This document shows, piece after piece, positions 21,297 through 30,145 of a stretch of 48,059 bases of DNA (within the stretch, counting starts at the first letter, position 1; each line of letters opens with the position of its first letter). The stretch is from Deltaproteobacteria bacterium (GTDB lineage Bacteria; Myxococcota_A; Polyangia; JACPQR01), in assembly GCA_016190375.1 (NCBI GenBank), contig JACPQR010000220.1, positions 1 to 48,059 on the forward strand. Reading direction: 5' to 3'. A model generated the notes under the pieces. It was not told the DNA's origin and did not search any database. It worked only from the letters and a program-made list of their open reading frames with translations. A program made the position numbers and the translations under genes.

Positions 21297-23231
21297 CTAC
21301 TGGAAGACGCCCTCGCACGACTGGAAGACGCCCATGGACTCGAGGATCGGGCGATCGGTGCGCGTCGTGCTCTCGAGGGTTGCCTCGACCTCGGCGTAAC
21401 GACCGTCGATCTCGTCGGCGCCGAGGCCCGCGGCGGCGAGGATCGGGTCGAGCTCGACGGGGCACGATTCGGGCGGAACGGAGACGACCTCCACCCACCT
21501 CGCGGCCGCGAGCGCCTCGGGAGTGTCGGCGATCCGCATCCTGAAGGAGACGAGGGTACCGCTCGGGGCCACGACCTCGCAGGTCAGGTGGCTCCAGTGC
21601 GTCGTCTCGCCCTCGGCGCAGGCCTCGTAGATGTGCGGGTACGTCCCGACCGGATTCGTCGCGTTGACGAGCTGGAATCCGGTCATGTCCGAGTACGTGT
21701 ATGGCGCGCCGAACCCGTCGACGGAGTCATCGACCTCGAGGGTCTCGGGGTCGACGACGATCGCCTCGCCGCTGCCCGGGCCCCAGCCCCAGATGATCGA
21801 CCAGGCGTAGCCGTCGAAGTCGATCGCCCAGCCGTGCCCACCCGCGCCCGCGATCGACGTGGCCTCCATCGTCTCGCCGTCGACGAACCAGGCGGACCCG
21901 AACTCGCCGACCCACGCGTTGTCGTTGCCGTCGACCGCGATGCCGCCGCCCGAGACGTTCGCCATGGGCGACTCCCACTCCTCGGTCGCCGGGTCGTAGC
22001 GCGCGACGGTGCCGCCGATCCAGATGCGCCCCTGCGAGTCGACGGTGATGCCGTACCAGCCCTCGTCCGGAGGCAGCGCGATCTCGTTCGTGTCGAGCGT
22101 CGTCGTGTCGATGCTCACGATCGAGCTCCAGCTCCCGCCGAAGGTCCAGAGCAGTCCGCCGGGGCCGAGCGCGGCGCCGTACGGCATGACCCCATCGACC
22201 TCGCGTCCCGTGAGCTCCCCCTCCTCGGAGTCGATCTCGTACATGGTCCCCTGGTCGTACGAACCGATCCACACGTACTCGTGGACCCCGTTCTCGAGGT
22301 CCGTCCGAAGCTCGACCGCGCTGCCCCTCGCGCCAGGAATGCCGTCGAGGTGCCAGACGACGCAGTCGTCCTCGCCCCACGGGAGCACGTCGTCCGGTCC
22401 CGATGACGTGCGCAACCCGTCCCCGTCCTGGTCGACGCAGTCGCTCGCCAGGATCTTGGTCGCGCTTCCCTCCCCGCGGTTCACGGAGACGACGTCGCCC
22501 TTGTGGTTCACCGTGCTGCGGGACGGATCCGAGTTCGCCGACGGTCCGGTGTCGTAGCGGGCGACCTCCTCGCGCAGTCGCGTGTCGACCTTGGAGACCG
22601 TCCCCTCGCCGCTGTTGGCGATCCAGATCACGTGGTTCGTGATCGAAGTCTGCCCGCCGAGGGTCAGCCCGCCGCCCGCGTCCTCGACCACCGAGCGCCC
22701 GTCTGCCGGGTCGAACGCCGTGCCGCAGCCGAGCCCTATGCAGCTCGACTGGCAGTCGACGTTGCAATCGCCGCACGCCGACAGGACCCCGTTGTCGAGC
22801 TCGCCGTTGCAATCGTTGTCCTGGCCATCGCAGGACTCGATCCCCGGGAGCACCTGCCCCTCGCAGGTCCCCCATACGCCGTCCTCGCAACGCTGCAGAC
22901 CCGCCGAACACGCGCCGTTGTCGCCGGTTCCGGCCGGCCCGCGGTAGCAGGCCGCGACCTGCCCCGCCGGGCATGCGCAGCCTCGGCGGCTCGGGTTGGC
23001 ATCGCACCCGCTCCCACACTCGTCGACCGTGCCGGGGTCGGTGTCGTCGCAGTCGTCCGCCTGGCAGCCGTCCCCGGTTCCGGCCCCGTCTCCGTCGAAG
23101 TCGACGCAGTCGTCGGAGTCGGCGTCCGCGTCCGCGTCGGCATCGCCGTCGGGCGGAGGTTCGTCGGCGGGCTCGCAACCGAAGGTCAGCACGGCCAGAC
23201 AGGCGATTGGGCAAGAACGCAAGGCTCTCAT
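21297..23231 (-). CDS. MopE-like lipoprotein with beta-propeller body (paralogue)
   Basis: 644 residues from ATG 23231; the longer frame upstream lacks a signal peptide. Lipobox: LAVLTFGCEP. An Asp/Ala repeat linker (DGDADADADADSDD) precedes MopE-type motifs CVDFDGDGAG, CQADDCDDTD and SCDGQDNDCNGELDNG. The propeller-like body starts near residue 165 with HVIWIANSGEGTVSKVDT, then WIGSYDQGTMYEIDSEEG and GRIWIGGTVARYDP. The order and many motifs are shared with 7153-9138, so the two are paralogues. Probably cell-surface; substrate unknown. Confidence 0.87.
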   Translation of the reverse strand: MRALRSCPIACLAVLTFGCEPADEPPPDGDADADADADSDDCVDFDGDGAGTGDGCQADDCDDTDPGTVDECGSGCDANPSRRGCACPAGQVAACYRGPAGTGDNGACSAGLQRCEDGVWGTCEGQVLPGIESCDGQDNDCNGELDNGVLSACGDCNVDCQSSCIGLGCGTAFDPADGRSVVEDAGGGLTLGGQTSITNHVIWIANSGEGTVSKVDTRLREEVARYDTGPSANSDPSRSTVNHKGDVVSVNRGEGSATKILASDCVDQDGDGLRTSSGPDDVLPWGEDDCVVWHLDGIPGARGSAVELRTDLENGVHEYVWIGSYDQGTMYEIDSEEGELTGREVDGVMPYGAALGPGGLLWTFGGSWSSIVSIDTTTLDTNEIALPPDEGWYGITVDSQGRIWIGGTVARYDPATEEWESPMANVSGGGIAVDGNDNAWVGEFGSAWFVDGETMEATSIAGAGGHGWAIDFDGYAWSIIWGWGPGSGEAIVVDPETLEVDDSVDGFGAPYTYSDMTGFQLVNATNPVGTYPHIYEACAEGETTHWSHLTCEVVAPSGTLVSFRMRIADTPEALAAARWVEVVSVPPESCPVELDPILAAAGLGADEIDGRYAEVEATLESTTRTDRPILESMGVFQSCEGVFQ

Positions 23232-23354
23232 GGGTCTCCCTCCGGCACCTCCTGTCAGCAAGCCGTCTGCCAGTCGAATTCGCCAAAAAGCAGAGCGAAT
23301 CCGCGGCGCATTGGCGCCGCTCGTAACCACCTCGCTGTGCCGGGCGGCACAAGT

Positions 23355-23411
23355 GGGCTCGGGTGGGCCGCGGGGCCGCCCGACGGGCGGCCCCGCGGCC
23401 CCTGCGAGCCC
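23355..23411. promoter_or_regulatory. Strong palindrome between divergent genes
   Basis: An inverted repeat with a 17-bp perfect stem (23365-23381 with 23385-23401) around a 3-base loop GAC, extended by an outer 7-bp pair (23355-23361 with 23405-23411) after a 3/3 internal loop. It lies in the 281-bp gap between the divergent lipoprotein and histidine kinase genes, where a terminator is not expected. Beyond this hairpin I see nothing that looks like a gene in 23232-23512. Confidence 0.6.
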
Positions 23412-23512
23412 GCTCTCGCCGCGAATCTTTTTCGCCACGAAACCCCTGCCGCACGGGGACCGAGTTGCTATGGTGCTGCCGCATTCGAACCGCGAAAGGG
23501 AGGCGAGGGGGC

Positions 23513-25609
23513 GTGCCGTCGGAGCTGCACGAACGAAGCGAAGCCGCCGATGCTCGGGCGCTCGCGCCCTACCTCCCGGTGCTCTTCGACGGAGTCGAGG
23601 CCGGGGTCCTCGTCGTCGATCGCGACCACCGCATCGTGCTCTGCAACCGCTTCATCCAGCGGTGGACGAAACGCGAGATGCAGGACCTCATCGGGCACAC
23701 CTGCCACCGGGTGCTCCTGGGGCGCGAGGACCCATGTCCAAGCTGTCCCACGGAGACGGCGTTCCGAACCGGCGTTCAAGCCACCACTCGACGAACGGGT
23801 TTCGACGAGAAAGGCCGGCCCGTTCACCTCTCGCTGACCTCGCACCCGATCAAGAACGATCGCGACGAGGTCGTCTTCGCGATCGAGCAGGCCCGCGACG
23901 AGTCGGCCACGGTCCGGGAGAAGGCGTCGCTGGAGGAGTCGCTGCGGGACGCCACGCGGCGCTACCAGACGGTCGTCGATCACTGCCACGACGCGATCTG
24001 GATCCTCGACCGCAAGGGAAGCTTCGTCTGGTTCAACGACCGCGCCCGGAAGCTGGCCGGAGGCACGCTCGCAGACCGGATCGGCAGGCCTCTCTCGGCG
24101 GAGCTCTTCTCGCCGGGAGACCTGACGAGGGTTCAGCGGATCTTCGCCGAGACGCTCGCCGGCCACGAACAGAGCTACGAGGTTCGCGTGAGGACGGACG
24201 ACGGCCGCGACCTGGACATCGCCGTCAAGACGAGCCCGATCCTCACTGGAGACGAGGTGGTCGGCACGGTCAGCTTCGGCGAGGACGTCACCAGGCGGAA
24301 GAGGGCCGAGACCGAGCTCGTCACGCGAAACGAGGAGCTCGAGATCCTCAACGCGGTGTCGGCTGCGGTCAACGGCTCACTCGACCTCGGCGTGGTCCTC
24401 GAGGAGGCCCTGGACGCGATCCTGAGGGTGACGGGCCTCGAGCCGGTGGGCGGGATCTTCCTGGTGGGCGATGGCGGGAAGATGGAGCTCGCCGCGCATC
24501 GCGGCATACGCGAGGAGCAGTCGGCGAAGGAGCGCTGCCTCGAGGTCTGCGAGCGCCTCTGCCGCGAGGCGTCAGCCTCGAGCGAGGTCGTCATCGCCCG
24601 GGACTGCTGCGAGGACCCCGCGTGCCCGCCGGCGATCTCGCGGATCCTCGTGCCGCTCCAGTCGCACGGCCGCATCCACGGCGTGATGTTCCTGTTTCCT
24701 CCGGACGAGCTCCCTCCCGGCCATTTCGATCGCAGGCTCCTCGCGGCGCTCGGGGGTCAGATCGGCGTCGCAATCGAGAACGCACGCCTCTACCGGGCAA
24801 CCGACGAGGATCTGAAGCGCAAGGTCGGCGAACTGACGGCCTCTCTCGAGGAGGTCGAGCGGCAGAGGGAGAACGCCTGCGAGGCCAAGCGCATGCAGGA
24901 GGAGCTCCTGGCGCTGATCTCGCACGATCTCCGCGCTCCGCTGGGCGTGATCGCCTGGCAGGCCGACCGCCTCTGTCAGCAGGCCGCCACCGACCCGGCT
25001 TGGCACAAGGCCACCGGGGCGATCCTGAGGAACGCGGGCCGGATGACCGCGATGATCGCCGACCTGGTCGAATCCGCTCGACTGGAGTCCGGGCAGCTCG
25101 TCCTCGCCGAGGACGTCCTGTCGATGGCCGATCTCGTGATCGAGCTCGTCGAAGCGTTGCCGGCGGACGATCGCGAGCGGATCCTCCTCGAGGTCGCTCC
25201 AGCCGTCCGGGCGGTCCGCGCAGATCGCGACCGCATGGAGCGGGCGGTGATGAACCTCCTCGCGAACGCCCTCAAGTACTCGCCCCCGGAGAGCCACATC
25301 ACCGTCGGAGTGGGCGAGGAGGCAGGATCCGTTCGCGTCCGCGTCGAGGACAGGGGACCCGGAATCGCCGAGGAGGATCTGCCGAGGATCTTCGACCGCT
25401 ACTTCCGCGCAGCCGCACAGCGTGGAGGCGGCAGCCCGCCCGCGCTAGATAACGGCTTGGGGCTGGGCCTGTACATCTCGCGGCTCATCGTCGAGGCTCA
25501 TGGCGGCAGCGTCTCCGTCTCGAGCGTTCCGGGACAGGGCTCGAGCTTCTGGATCAGCCTTCCCGTCTGGCTTCCGCCAGGTCCGCAGCCGCCCGTCGCA
25601 GGAGCTTGA
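23513..25609 (+). CDS. PAS-PAS-GAF sensor histidine kinase
   Basis: 698 residues. PAS domains at about 20-130 (with a CPSCPTETAF cluster) and 155-265, then a GAF domain at about 280-430 with CCEDPACPP, then a coiled linker. The HisKA box is LISHDLRAPLG (phospho-acceptor His about residue 470). The HATPase has NLLANALKYS, DRGPGI and DNGLGLGLYISR. No membrane helix is seen, so it is cytoplasmic. The Cys pairs in PAS1 and GAF could bind metal or sense redox. GTG 23513 follows AGGCGAGGGGGC, a fair ribosome site. No response regulator is adjacent, so it is an orphan. Its 3' end overlaps the convergent ATPase by 56 bp. Confidence 0.92.
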   Translation: MPSELHERSEAADARALAPYLPVLFDGVEAGVLVVDRDHRIVLCNRFIQRWTKREMQDLIGHTCHRVLLGREDPCPSCPTETAFRTGVQATTRRTGFDEKGRPVHLSLTSHPIKNDRDEVVFAIEQARDESATVREKASLEESLRDATRRYQTVVDHCHDAIWILDRKGSFVWFNDRARKLAGGTLADRIGRPLSAELFSPGDLTRVQRIFAETLAGHEQSYEVRVRTDDGRDLDIAVKTSPILTGDEVVGTVSFGEDVTRRKRAETELVTRNEELEILNAVSAAVNGSLDLGVVLEEALDAILRVTGLEPVGGIFLVGDGGKMELAAHRGIREEQSAKERCLEVCERLCREASASSEVVIARDCCEDPACPPAISRILVPLQSHGRIHGVMFLFPPDELPPGHFDRRLLAALGGQIGVAIENARLYRATDEDLKRKVGELTASLEEVERQRENACEAKRMQEELLALISHDLRAPLGVIAWQADRLCQQAATDPAWHKATGAILRNAGRMTAMIADLVESARLESGQLVLAEDVLSMADLVIELVEALPADDRERILLEVAPAVRAVRADRDRMERAVMNLLANALKYSPPESHITVGVGEEAGSVRVRVEDRGPGIAEEDLPRIFDRYFRAAAQRGGGSPPALDNGLGLGLYISRLIVEAHGGSVSVSSVPGQGSSFWISLPVWLPPGPQPPVAGA

Positions 25610-27977
25610 GCCCCTCGAGGACGGTCAGCGGGACGAGCCCGAGCGCGACGGAGAGAGCACAGTCCGCCAGCGTGAGCGTCTCGATCCCGAAGAGCGCGCG
25701 GGTGCCCGGGATGTGGTGCAGGCCAATCTGCACGAGCGCCGAGACGGCGACGACCGCGACCAGACGGGCGTTCGTGAACAGGCCGACCTCGGTGAAGACC
25801 TTCGTCTCGCTCCGCGCCGAGAACGAGCGGAAGAGCTCGGAGAAGACGAGGGTGGAGAAGGCCAGGTTGCGTGCTTCGGTCGATCCGCGCGCCGCCAGCG
25901 CCCACGCGAAGGTGCCGAGGACCATCGTCGCCTCGAGGAGCCCGGTGCCCGCGATCCGCATCCACTCGGCCTTCCCGAGCATCGGCTCGTCCGGACGGCG
26001 CGGGGGCCGGCCGAGGACGTCGGCAGCCGGCGGATCGAGGACGAGCGCGATCGCCGGCAACCCGTCCGTCACGAGGTTGATCCACAGGAGCTGCAGCGGG
26101 AGGAAGGGCAGCCCGAGCCCCGCGATCGACGCTCCGAGGACGACCGCGAGCTCGCCCGTGTTTCCCGCGAGCAGGTAGACGAGGCTCTTGCGGATGTTGT
26201 CGAAGATGCCCCGCCCCTCCCGGACCGCGGCGACGATCGTGGCGAAGTCGTCATCGGCGAGGACCATGTCCGCGGCCTCGCGGGTCACCTCGGTCCCGGT
26301 CTTCCCCATCGCGATCCCGATATGCGCCTCGCGCAGGGCCGGGGCATCGTTGACGCCGTCGCCCGTCATGGCGACGACGTCGCCCCGCGACTTCCGCTGG
26401 CGCACGATCGAGAGCTTGTCCAGGGGCGTGGCTCGCGCCCTGACGACCTCCTCCGCCCGATCGCCCGGCCCGAGGATCCCGAGCTCCTTCGCGATCGCGC
26501 GCGCGGTCGCCGGATGGTCGCCCGTGATCATGACGACCTCGATCCCCGCGCTGCGCGCCAGCCGCACCGCCTCGACCGCCTCGGTTCGCGGCGGGTCTGC
26601 CATCCCGGCGAGCCCGAGTAGCTCCAGGCCATCGCCGGCCTGCCCGGTGCCCGTCGCGATGGCCAGCACCCGTAGCCCGCGGGCGGTCATGTCCTGATTC
26701 GCCTCGGCCGCGTGGTCCGTTCCTGCGATGCAGAGCGGAACGACGGCCTCGAAGGCTCCCTTGACGTAGAGCACCCCGTCGGACCGCAGGATCGACATCC
26801 GCTTCGTGGCCGGGTCGAAGGGTGTCTCGGACACACGCGGCCGGCTGACCTCGATCGCGTGGCGATCGATCCCGCGCTCGGCCGCGGCGGCGAGGAGCGC
26901 GATCTCCGTAGGGTCGCCCGTGCCCGTCCGCTCGTCCGGCGCGAGCTCCGCGTCGCAGCAGGCGGCCGCCGCGTCGAGGAGCGCGCCATGGTCGCGCCCC
27001 CACAGCTCGCGCACGCTCATGACGCCGGTCGTGAGCGTGCCCGTCTTGTCGGTGCAGATCACCGTCGCGCAGCCGAGCGTCTCGACGGACGGCAGGCGCC
27101 GGACGAGGGCGTTGTGCGCGGCCATCCGCTGGACTCCGACCGCGAGCGCGACCGTCACGATCGCCGGGAGCCCTTCCGGAACCGCCGCCACCGCGAGGGC
27201 GACCGCCCCGAGCAGCACCTCGGTCCATGGCCGCGCCCTGACCAGACCCAGGATCGCCACGAGACACACGACCCCGACGGACAGGAGGATGAGCGCCCCG
27301 CCCGTTCGTGCGAGCCGCCTCTGCAACGGCGTCTCGTCGTCGGTCGCGCTCGCGAGCAGGTGCGCGATGCGCCCGATCTCCGTGTCCATCCCGGTCGCGA
27401 CGACCTCGGCCGCCCCCGCGCCGCGCGCCACGGTCGTGCCGGCGAAGACCCTCGCGGCTCGCTCCACCTCGGGCCCGCCGACAAGTGGTGTGGCGCTCTT
27501 GTCGATCGGCAGGCTCTCGCCGGTCAGCATTGCCTCGTTGGTCTGCAGCGCATGGGCCTCGATGATCCGGCCGTCGGCGGCGACCACGTCCCCCGCCTCC
27601 AGGAGGAGCAGGTCCCCCGGCACGACATTCGCCGCTGCGACCACCGCCTGGCGCCCGTCGCGGATCACCCGCGCGCGACGCGCGGTCATGGAGCGCAGCG
27701 CCGCGAGCGCACGCTCGGAGCGGTACTCCTGGAAAAAGCCGACCGCGGCGTTGACGACGAGGATCGCGGAGATCGCGATTCCATCGGCGAGCTCGCCGAC
27801 GATCGACGAGAGGACCGCGGCGCCGATCAGGAGCCAGAACGCTGCGCCCCGTAGCTGCCGGCCCAGGATCCGCCAGGGCGGGACCGCGCGCTCGCGCTGG
27901 ATCTGGTTCGGGCCATGGGCCGCCAGCCTCCGCCCAACCTCCTCGCTGCTCAGCCCCAGGCGCCCGGGCTCCACCAT
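25554..27977 (-). CDS. Ca2+-type P-type ATPase
   Basis: 807 residues. TGES in the A domain, PEGLPAIV in M4, ICTDKTGTLT with the phosphorylated Asp at about 310, KGAFEA, MITGDHPATA and MTGDGVNDAPAL. The M5 segment NTGELAVV and M6 LVTDGLPAIAL keep the Glu and Asp typical of Ca2+ pumps, unlike the ATPase at 13190. It lacks the extra N-terminal metal-binding domains of heavy-metal pumps. Expected role: export of Ca2+ (or Mn2+) from the cytoplasm. ATG 27977 is the natural start. It overlaps the histidine kinase at the 3' end and is divergent from the toxin-antitoxin pair. Confidence 0.93.
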   Translation of the reverse strand: MVEPGRLGLSSEEVGRRLAAHGPNQIQRERAVPPWRILGRQLRGAAFWLLIGAAVLSSIVGELADGIAISAILVVNAAVGFFQEYRSERALAALRSMTARRARVIRDGRQAVVAAANVVPGDLLLLEAGDVVAADGRIIEAHALQTNEAMLTGESLPIDKSATPLVGGPEVERAARVFAGTTVARGAGAAEVVATGMDTEIGRIAHLLASATDDETPLQRRLARTGGALILLSVGVVCLVAILGLVRARPWTEVLLGAVALAVAAVPEGLPAIVTVALAVGVQRMAAHNALVRRLPSVETLGCATVICTDKTGTLTTGVMSVRELWGRDHGALLDAAAACCDAELAPDERTGTGDPTEIALLAAAAERGIDRHAIEVSRPRVSETPFDPATKRMSILRSDGVLYVKGAFEAVVPLCIAGTDHAAEANQDMTARGLRVLAIATGTGQAGDGLELLGLAGMADPPRTEAVEAVRLARSAGIEVVMITGDHPATARAIAKELGILGPGDRAEEVVRARATPLDKLSIVRQRKSRGDVVAMTGDGVNDAPALREAHIGIAMGKTGTEVTREAADMVLADDDFATIVAAVREGRGIFDNIRKSLVYLLAGNTGELAVVLGASIAGLGLPFLPLQLLWINLVTDGLPAIALVLDPPAADVLGRPPRRPDEPMLGKAEWMRIAGTGLLEATMVLGTFAWALAARGSTEARNLAFSTLVFSELFRSFSARSETKVFTEVGLFTNARLVAVVAVSALVQIGLHHIPGTRALFGIETLTLADCALSVALGLVPLTVLEGLKLLRRAAADLAEARREG

Positions 27978-28047
27978 CTCCCTGCCCGAGCAGCAAGGAC
28001 CGCGCCCGGGTACGCTGAATAGGCGTGTTCCAGCTTGGGCACCATGC

Positions 28048-28053
28048 TATATA
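28048..28053 (+). promoter_or_regulatory. -10-like TATATA before the antitoxin start
   Basis: TATATA sits 6 bp upstream of ATG 28060, inside an imperfect dyad with ATGC on the left (28044-28047) and GCAT on the right (28058-28061). It could be both the -10 box of a near-leaderless transcript and the site where the ribbon-helix-helix antitoxin represses its own operon. No strong -35 is seen. Confidence 0.4.
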
Positions 28054-28059
28054 GGATGC

Positions 28060-28356
28060 ATGTCTCGCGTGACGACGATCACGCTTCCGGATCGAGTCCA
28101 CCGTGCACTCGTACGCGCGGGGAAGCGTCGAGGTGAGTCCATGGCGGCGATCGTTCGCCGCGCCCTCGGTCGCGAGCTCGCCGGCGGTGAGGCCTCCGAA
28201 GCCGCGAAGCGTCGGGCGCCGGCGTCCTTTCCGCGTGACGTTCGCGTTTGGCTCCGCTCCCCGCCCGGGACGTATTCGCATCTCGCCCGCGACAGGAGCC
28301 ACGAGCCCGCGGACTGGGATGCCGATGCCGAGGACGCGGGTCTCGACGCTGATTGA
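28060..28356 (+). CDS. Ribbon-helix-helix antitoxin
   Basis: 98 residues. The N-terminus VTTITLPDRVHRALVRAGKR is a ribbon-helix-helix (CopG/MetJ-like) DNA-binding strand and helix, continued by RGESMAAIVRRALGRELA. The remainder is charged and probably wraps the toxin. Such antitoxins neutralise a partner and repress the operon. The PIN-domain gene overlaps its end by about 38 nt. ATG 28060 gives the exact RHH start; the longer frame upstream is antisense to the ATPase. Confidence 0.82.
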   Translation: MSRVTTITLPDRVHRALVRAGKRRGESMAAIVRRALGRELAGGEASEAAKRRAPASFPRDVRVWLRSPPGTYSHLARDRSHEPADWDADAEDAGLDAD

Positions 28357-28816
28357 CACGCGCGTATGGGTCCTGGCCCTTCGCGCACCGGCGCTGCCGG
28401 CGGACTCCCCGCTCGCGGACGCGGCAAATCGGGCGGCGGAGCTCGCTTCGACGTGCATCGATCGCGACCTCGTCCTCTTCACGCCGCAACTCGTCGCGGA
28501 GATCCATCACGTCGCCATGTCGCGCGTGAGGCCTCGTCCGCTCGCCACTGCCGTCGTCGACTACCTGTCCGGCCTGCTCTCTCTCCGAAACGCTCGGCTT
28601 CGGGCCGCCACGCGCCGCGATGTGGCCGACGCTCTGGCGCTGTCGACCCAGAGCGGCATTCACATCTGGGATTACCTCGTCGTCCTTCCCTGGCGGGGGC
28701 GAGTGGATCGCATCGTCTCGATGGACCCGCACTACCGCCACCCGCACTTCGCCCAGATCGCTTCGCTCGAGAACCCGCTCGGGATCTGGCGCAGCGAGGG
28801 CCAGCCGCTCCCGTAG
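28319..28816 (+). CDS. PIN-domain toxin (VapC-like)
   Basis: About 165 residues. The first acidic residue is in VSTLIDTRVWVLAL (Asp13), the second in LVAEIHHVAM, and further acidic positions in HIWDYLVVLPWRGRVDRIVSMD. This gives the Mg2+-binding pattern of PIN ribonucleases. Target RNA unknown. The start may be ATG 28319 or 28325; both give a short overlap with the antitoxin, so translation is coupled. A hairpin follows the stop directly. Confidence 0.8.
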   Translation: MPMPRTRVSTLIDTRVWVLALRAPALPADSPLADAANRAAELASTCIDRDLVLFTPQLVAEIHHVAMSRVRPRPLATAVVDYLSGLLSLRNARLRAATRRDVADALALSTQSGIHIWDYLVVLPWRGRVDRIVSMDPHYRHPHFAQIASLENPLGIWRSEGQPLP

Positions 28817-28818
28817 CT

Positions 28819-28845
28819 CGTTCGCGAGCTCGCTTCTCGCGAACG
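28819..28845 (+). terminator. Hairpin after the PIN toxin
   Basis: CGTTCGCGAG (28819-28828), a 7-base loop, then CTCGCGAACG (28836-28845): a perfect 10-bp stem 2 bp after the TAG. No U-run follows, so it may pause or protect the transcript rather than terminate strictly. It separates the toxin-antitoxin pair from the efflux operon. Confidence 0.6.
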
Positions 28846-28877
28846 ATTCCGCCCCGGTCGGTCCGACCCCAGGGCAC

Positions 28878-28893
28878 GTGAGTTGCTGCTCAC
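28878..28893. promoter_or_regulatory. GTGAG-N6-CTCAC dyad before the efflux operon
   Basis: A 5-bp inverted repeat, GTGAG (28878-28882) and CTCAC (28889-28893), 10 bp before the first gene of the Cus-like operon. Its position suits an operator for a metal-responsive regulator, but none is encoded next to the operon and the arms are short. Confidence 0.3.
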
Positions 28894-28903
28894 ACACTGA
28901 GGA

Positions 28904-30145
28904 GTGTTCCGTCTTCTCTGGATGACTCTGCCACTGGTGTCCTCGCTGGCCGAGGCGCAGGAGCCGACCAGCCTCCGCACGCTCCTCGACGAGACCAGGA
29001 CGCGCAGTCCGACGCTTCACGCCGCCCGCGCGCGCGTTCGGGCGGCCCGCGCCGCGCTCGCCGCCGCGGGCTGGCCCCAGGACCCGATGGCCGAGGTCGA
29101 GGCTGACCGGCTTCGTCCCTGGGGCCCTGGCGACGAGGAAGTGATGATCGCCTACCGGCTCCTCCAACCGCTGCCGATCCCCGGTCAGCTCGGCCTCGAG
29201 GAGCGCGTCGCTCGAGCGGCCGAGGATCGGTCGCAGGACGACCTCGAGACCGCGTTCTTCGACGTGGAGCTCCTCACGACTCGCGCGTTCCTGATGCTGC
29301 GCCGCGTCGACGGCGAGCTCGCGGTCAACGACAGCCAGAAGCAGATCGTCGAGGACCTGATCGGTGCGGCGCTCGCATGGATGCGCGCGGGGGGCGACAC
29401 CCACCACGACGTCGTCCAGAGCCAGGTGGAGCTCTTGACCCTCGAGAGCGAGCGGACGGCCCTCGCAGCCGAGCGCGCCGCGGCGGTCGCGATGGTCAAC
29501 GCGCTCCGCGACCGGCCGCCCCAGACGGCGATCATCGCCGGCGAGATCGGTCTCTTGCCCGAGAGCTTGCTGCCGGCTGCCACGCTCGAGCGAATGGCCA
29601 TCGCCCGCCGCTCCGAGCTCCGCAGCATGCGCTCGATGGCCCGCGAGGAGCGCGCGATGGCCGCGCTCATGCGCAGGGAGGCATGGCCCATGCTCCGCGT
29701 GGGCGTCTGGTACAACCAGATGCTCCGGATGCCCGACTCGGCGGGCGTCATGGTGGGCGGGAACCTGCCGCTCTTCGGCGTGCCCCGTCAGAGCGCGCGA
29801 GCGGCCCAGGCCGACGCGCGCGCCAGCGCCGTGGAGGCCGAGCGGGCGGGGATGCGGGCGATGATCAGGTCCCAGGTGCGAGCGGCGCGGGAGCGCTACC
29901 TCGCGACGACGCAGCGGCTCCACCTCGTCCGGGACGTCGCCATTCCCCGCGCCGAGGAGGTCCTGGTCGCGGCCCACTCGGCCTACCGCGCGGCGACGAC
30001 GGCCTTCGCCTCCGTCGTCCAGGACCGGCGCACGCTCTCCGAGCTGCGCATGGAGCTCGTGCGGCTGGAGTTCGAGGCCGCCCTCGCCTGGGCCGAGCTC
30101 CTGCGCCAGGTCGGGGCGGGCTCGCTGCCGGAGGCCGAGCCGTGA
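28904..30145 (+). CDS. Outer membrane efflux protein (TolC/CusC-like)
   Basis: 413 residues. Likely signal FRLLWMTLPLVSSLAEAQ. The long helical repeats (LHAARARVRAARAALAAAGW, later ARAAQADARASAVEAERAGM) are the paired hairpins of outer membrane factors. Shorter than E. coli TolC, like other CusC/CzcC-type channels of this class. It forms the outer membrane exit of the tripartite pump encoded downstream. GTG 28904 was chosen for the signal peptide; an ATG at 28922 is an alternative. The adaptor gene overlaps by 4 nt. Confidence 0.85.
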   Translation: MFRLLWMTLPLVSSLAEAQEPTSLRTLLDETRTRSPTLHAARARVRAARAALAAAGWPQDPMAEVEADRLRPWGPGDEEVMIAYRLLQPLPIPGQLGLEERVARAAEDRSQDDLETAFFDVELLTTRAFLMLRRVDGELAVNDSQKQIVEDLIGAALAWMRAGGDTHHDVVQSQVELLTLESERTALAAERAAAVAMVNALRDRPPQTAIIAGEIGLLPESLLPAATLERMAIARRSELRSMRSMAREERAMAALMRREAWPMLRVGVWYNQMLRMPDSAGVMVGGNLPLFGVPRQSARAAQADARASAVEAERAGMRAMIRSQVRAARERYLATTQRLHLVRDVAIPRAEEVLVAAHSAYRAATTAFASVVQDRRTLSELRMELVRLEFEAALAWAELLRQVGAGSLPEAEP

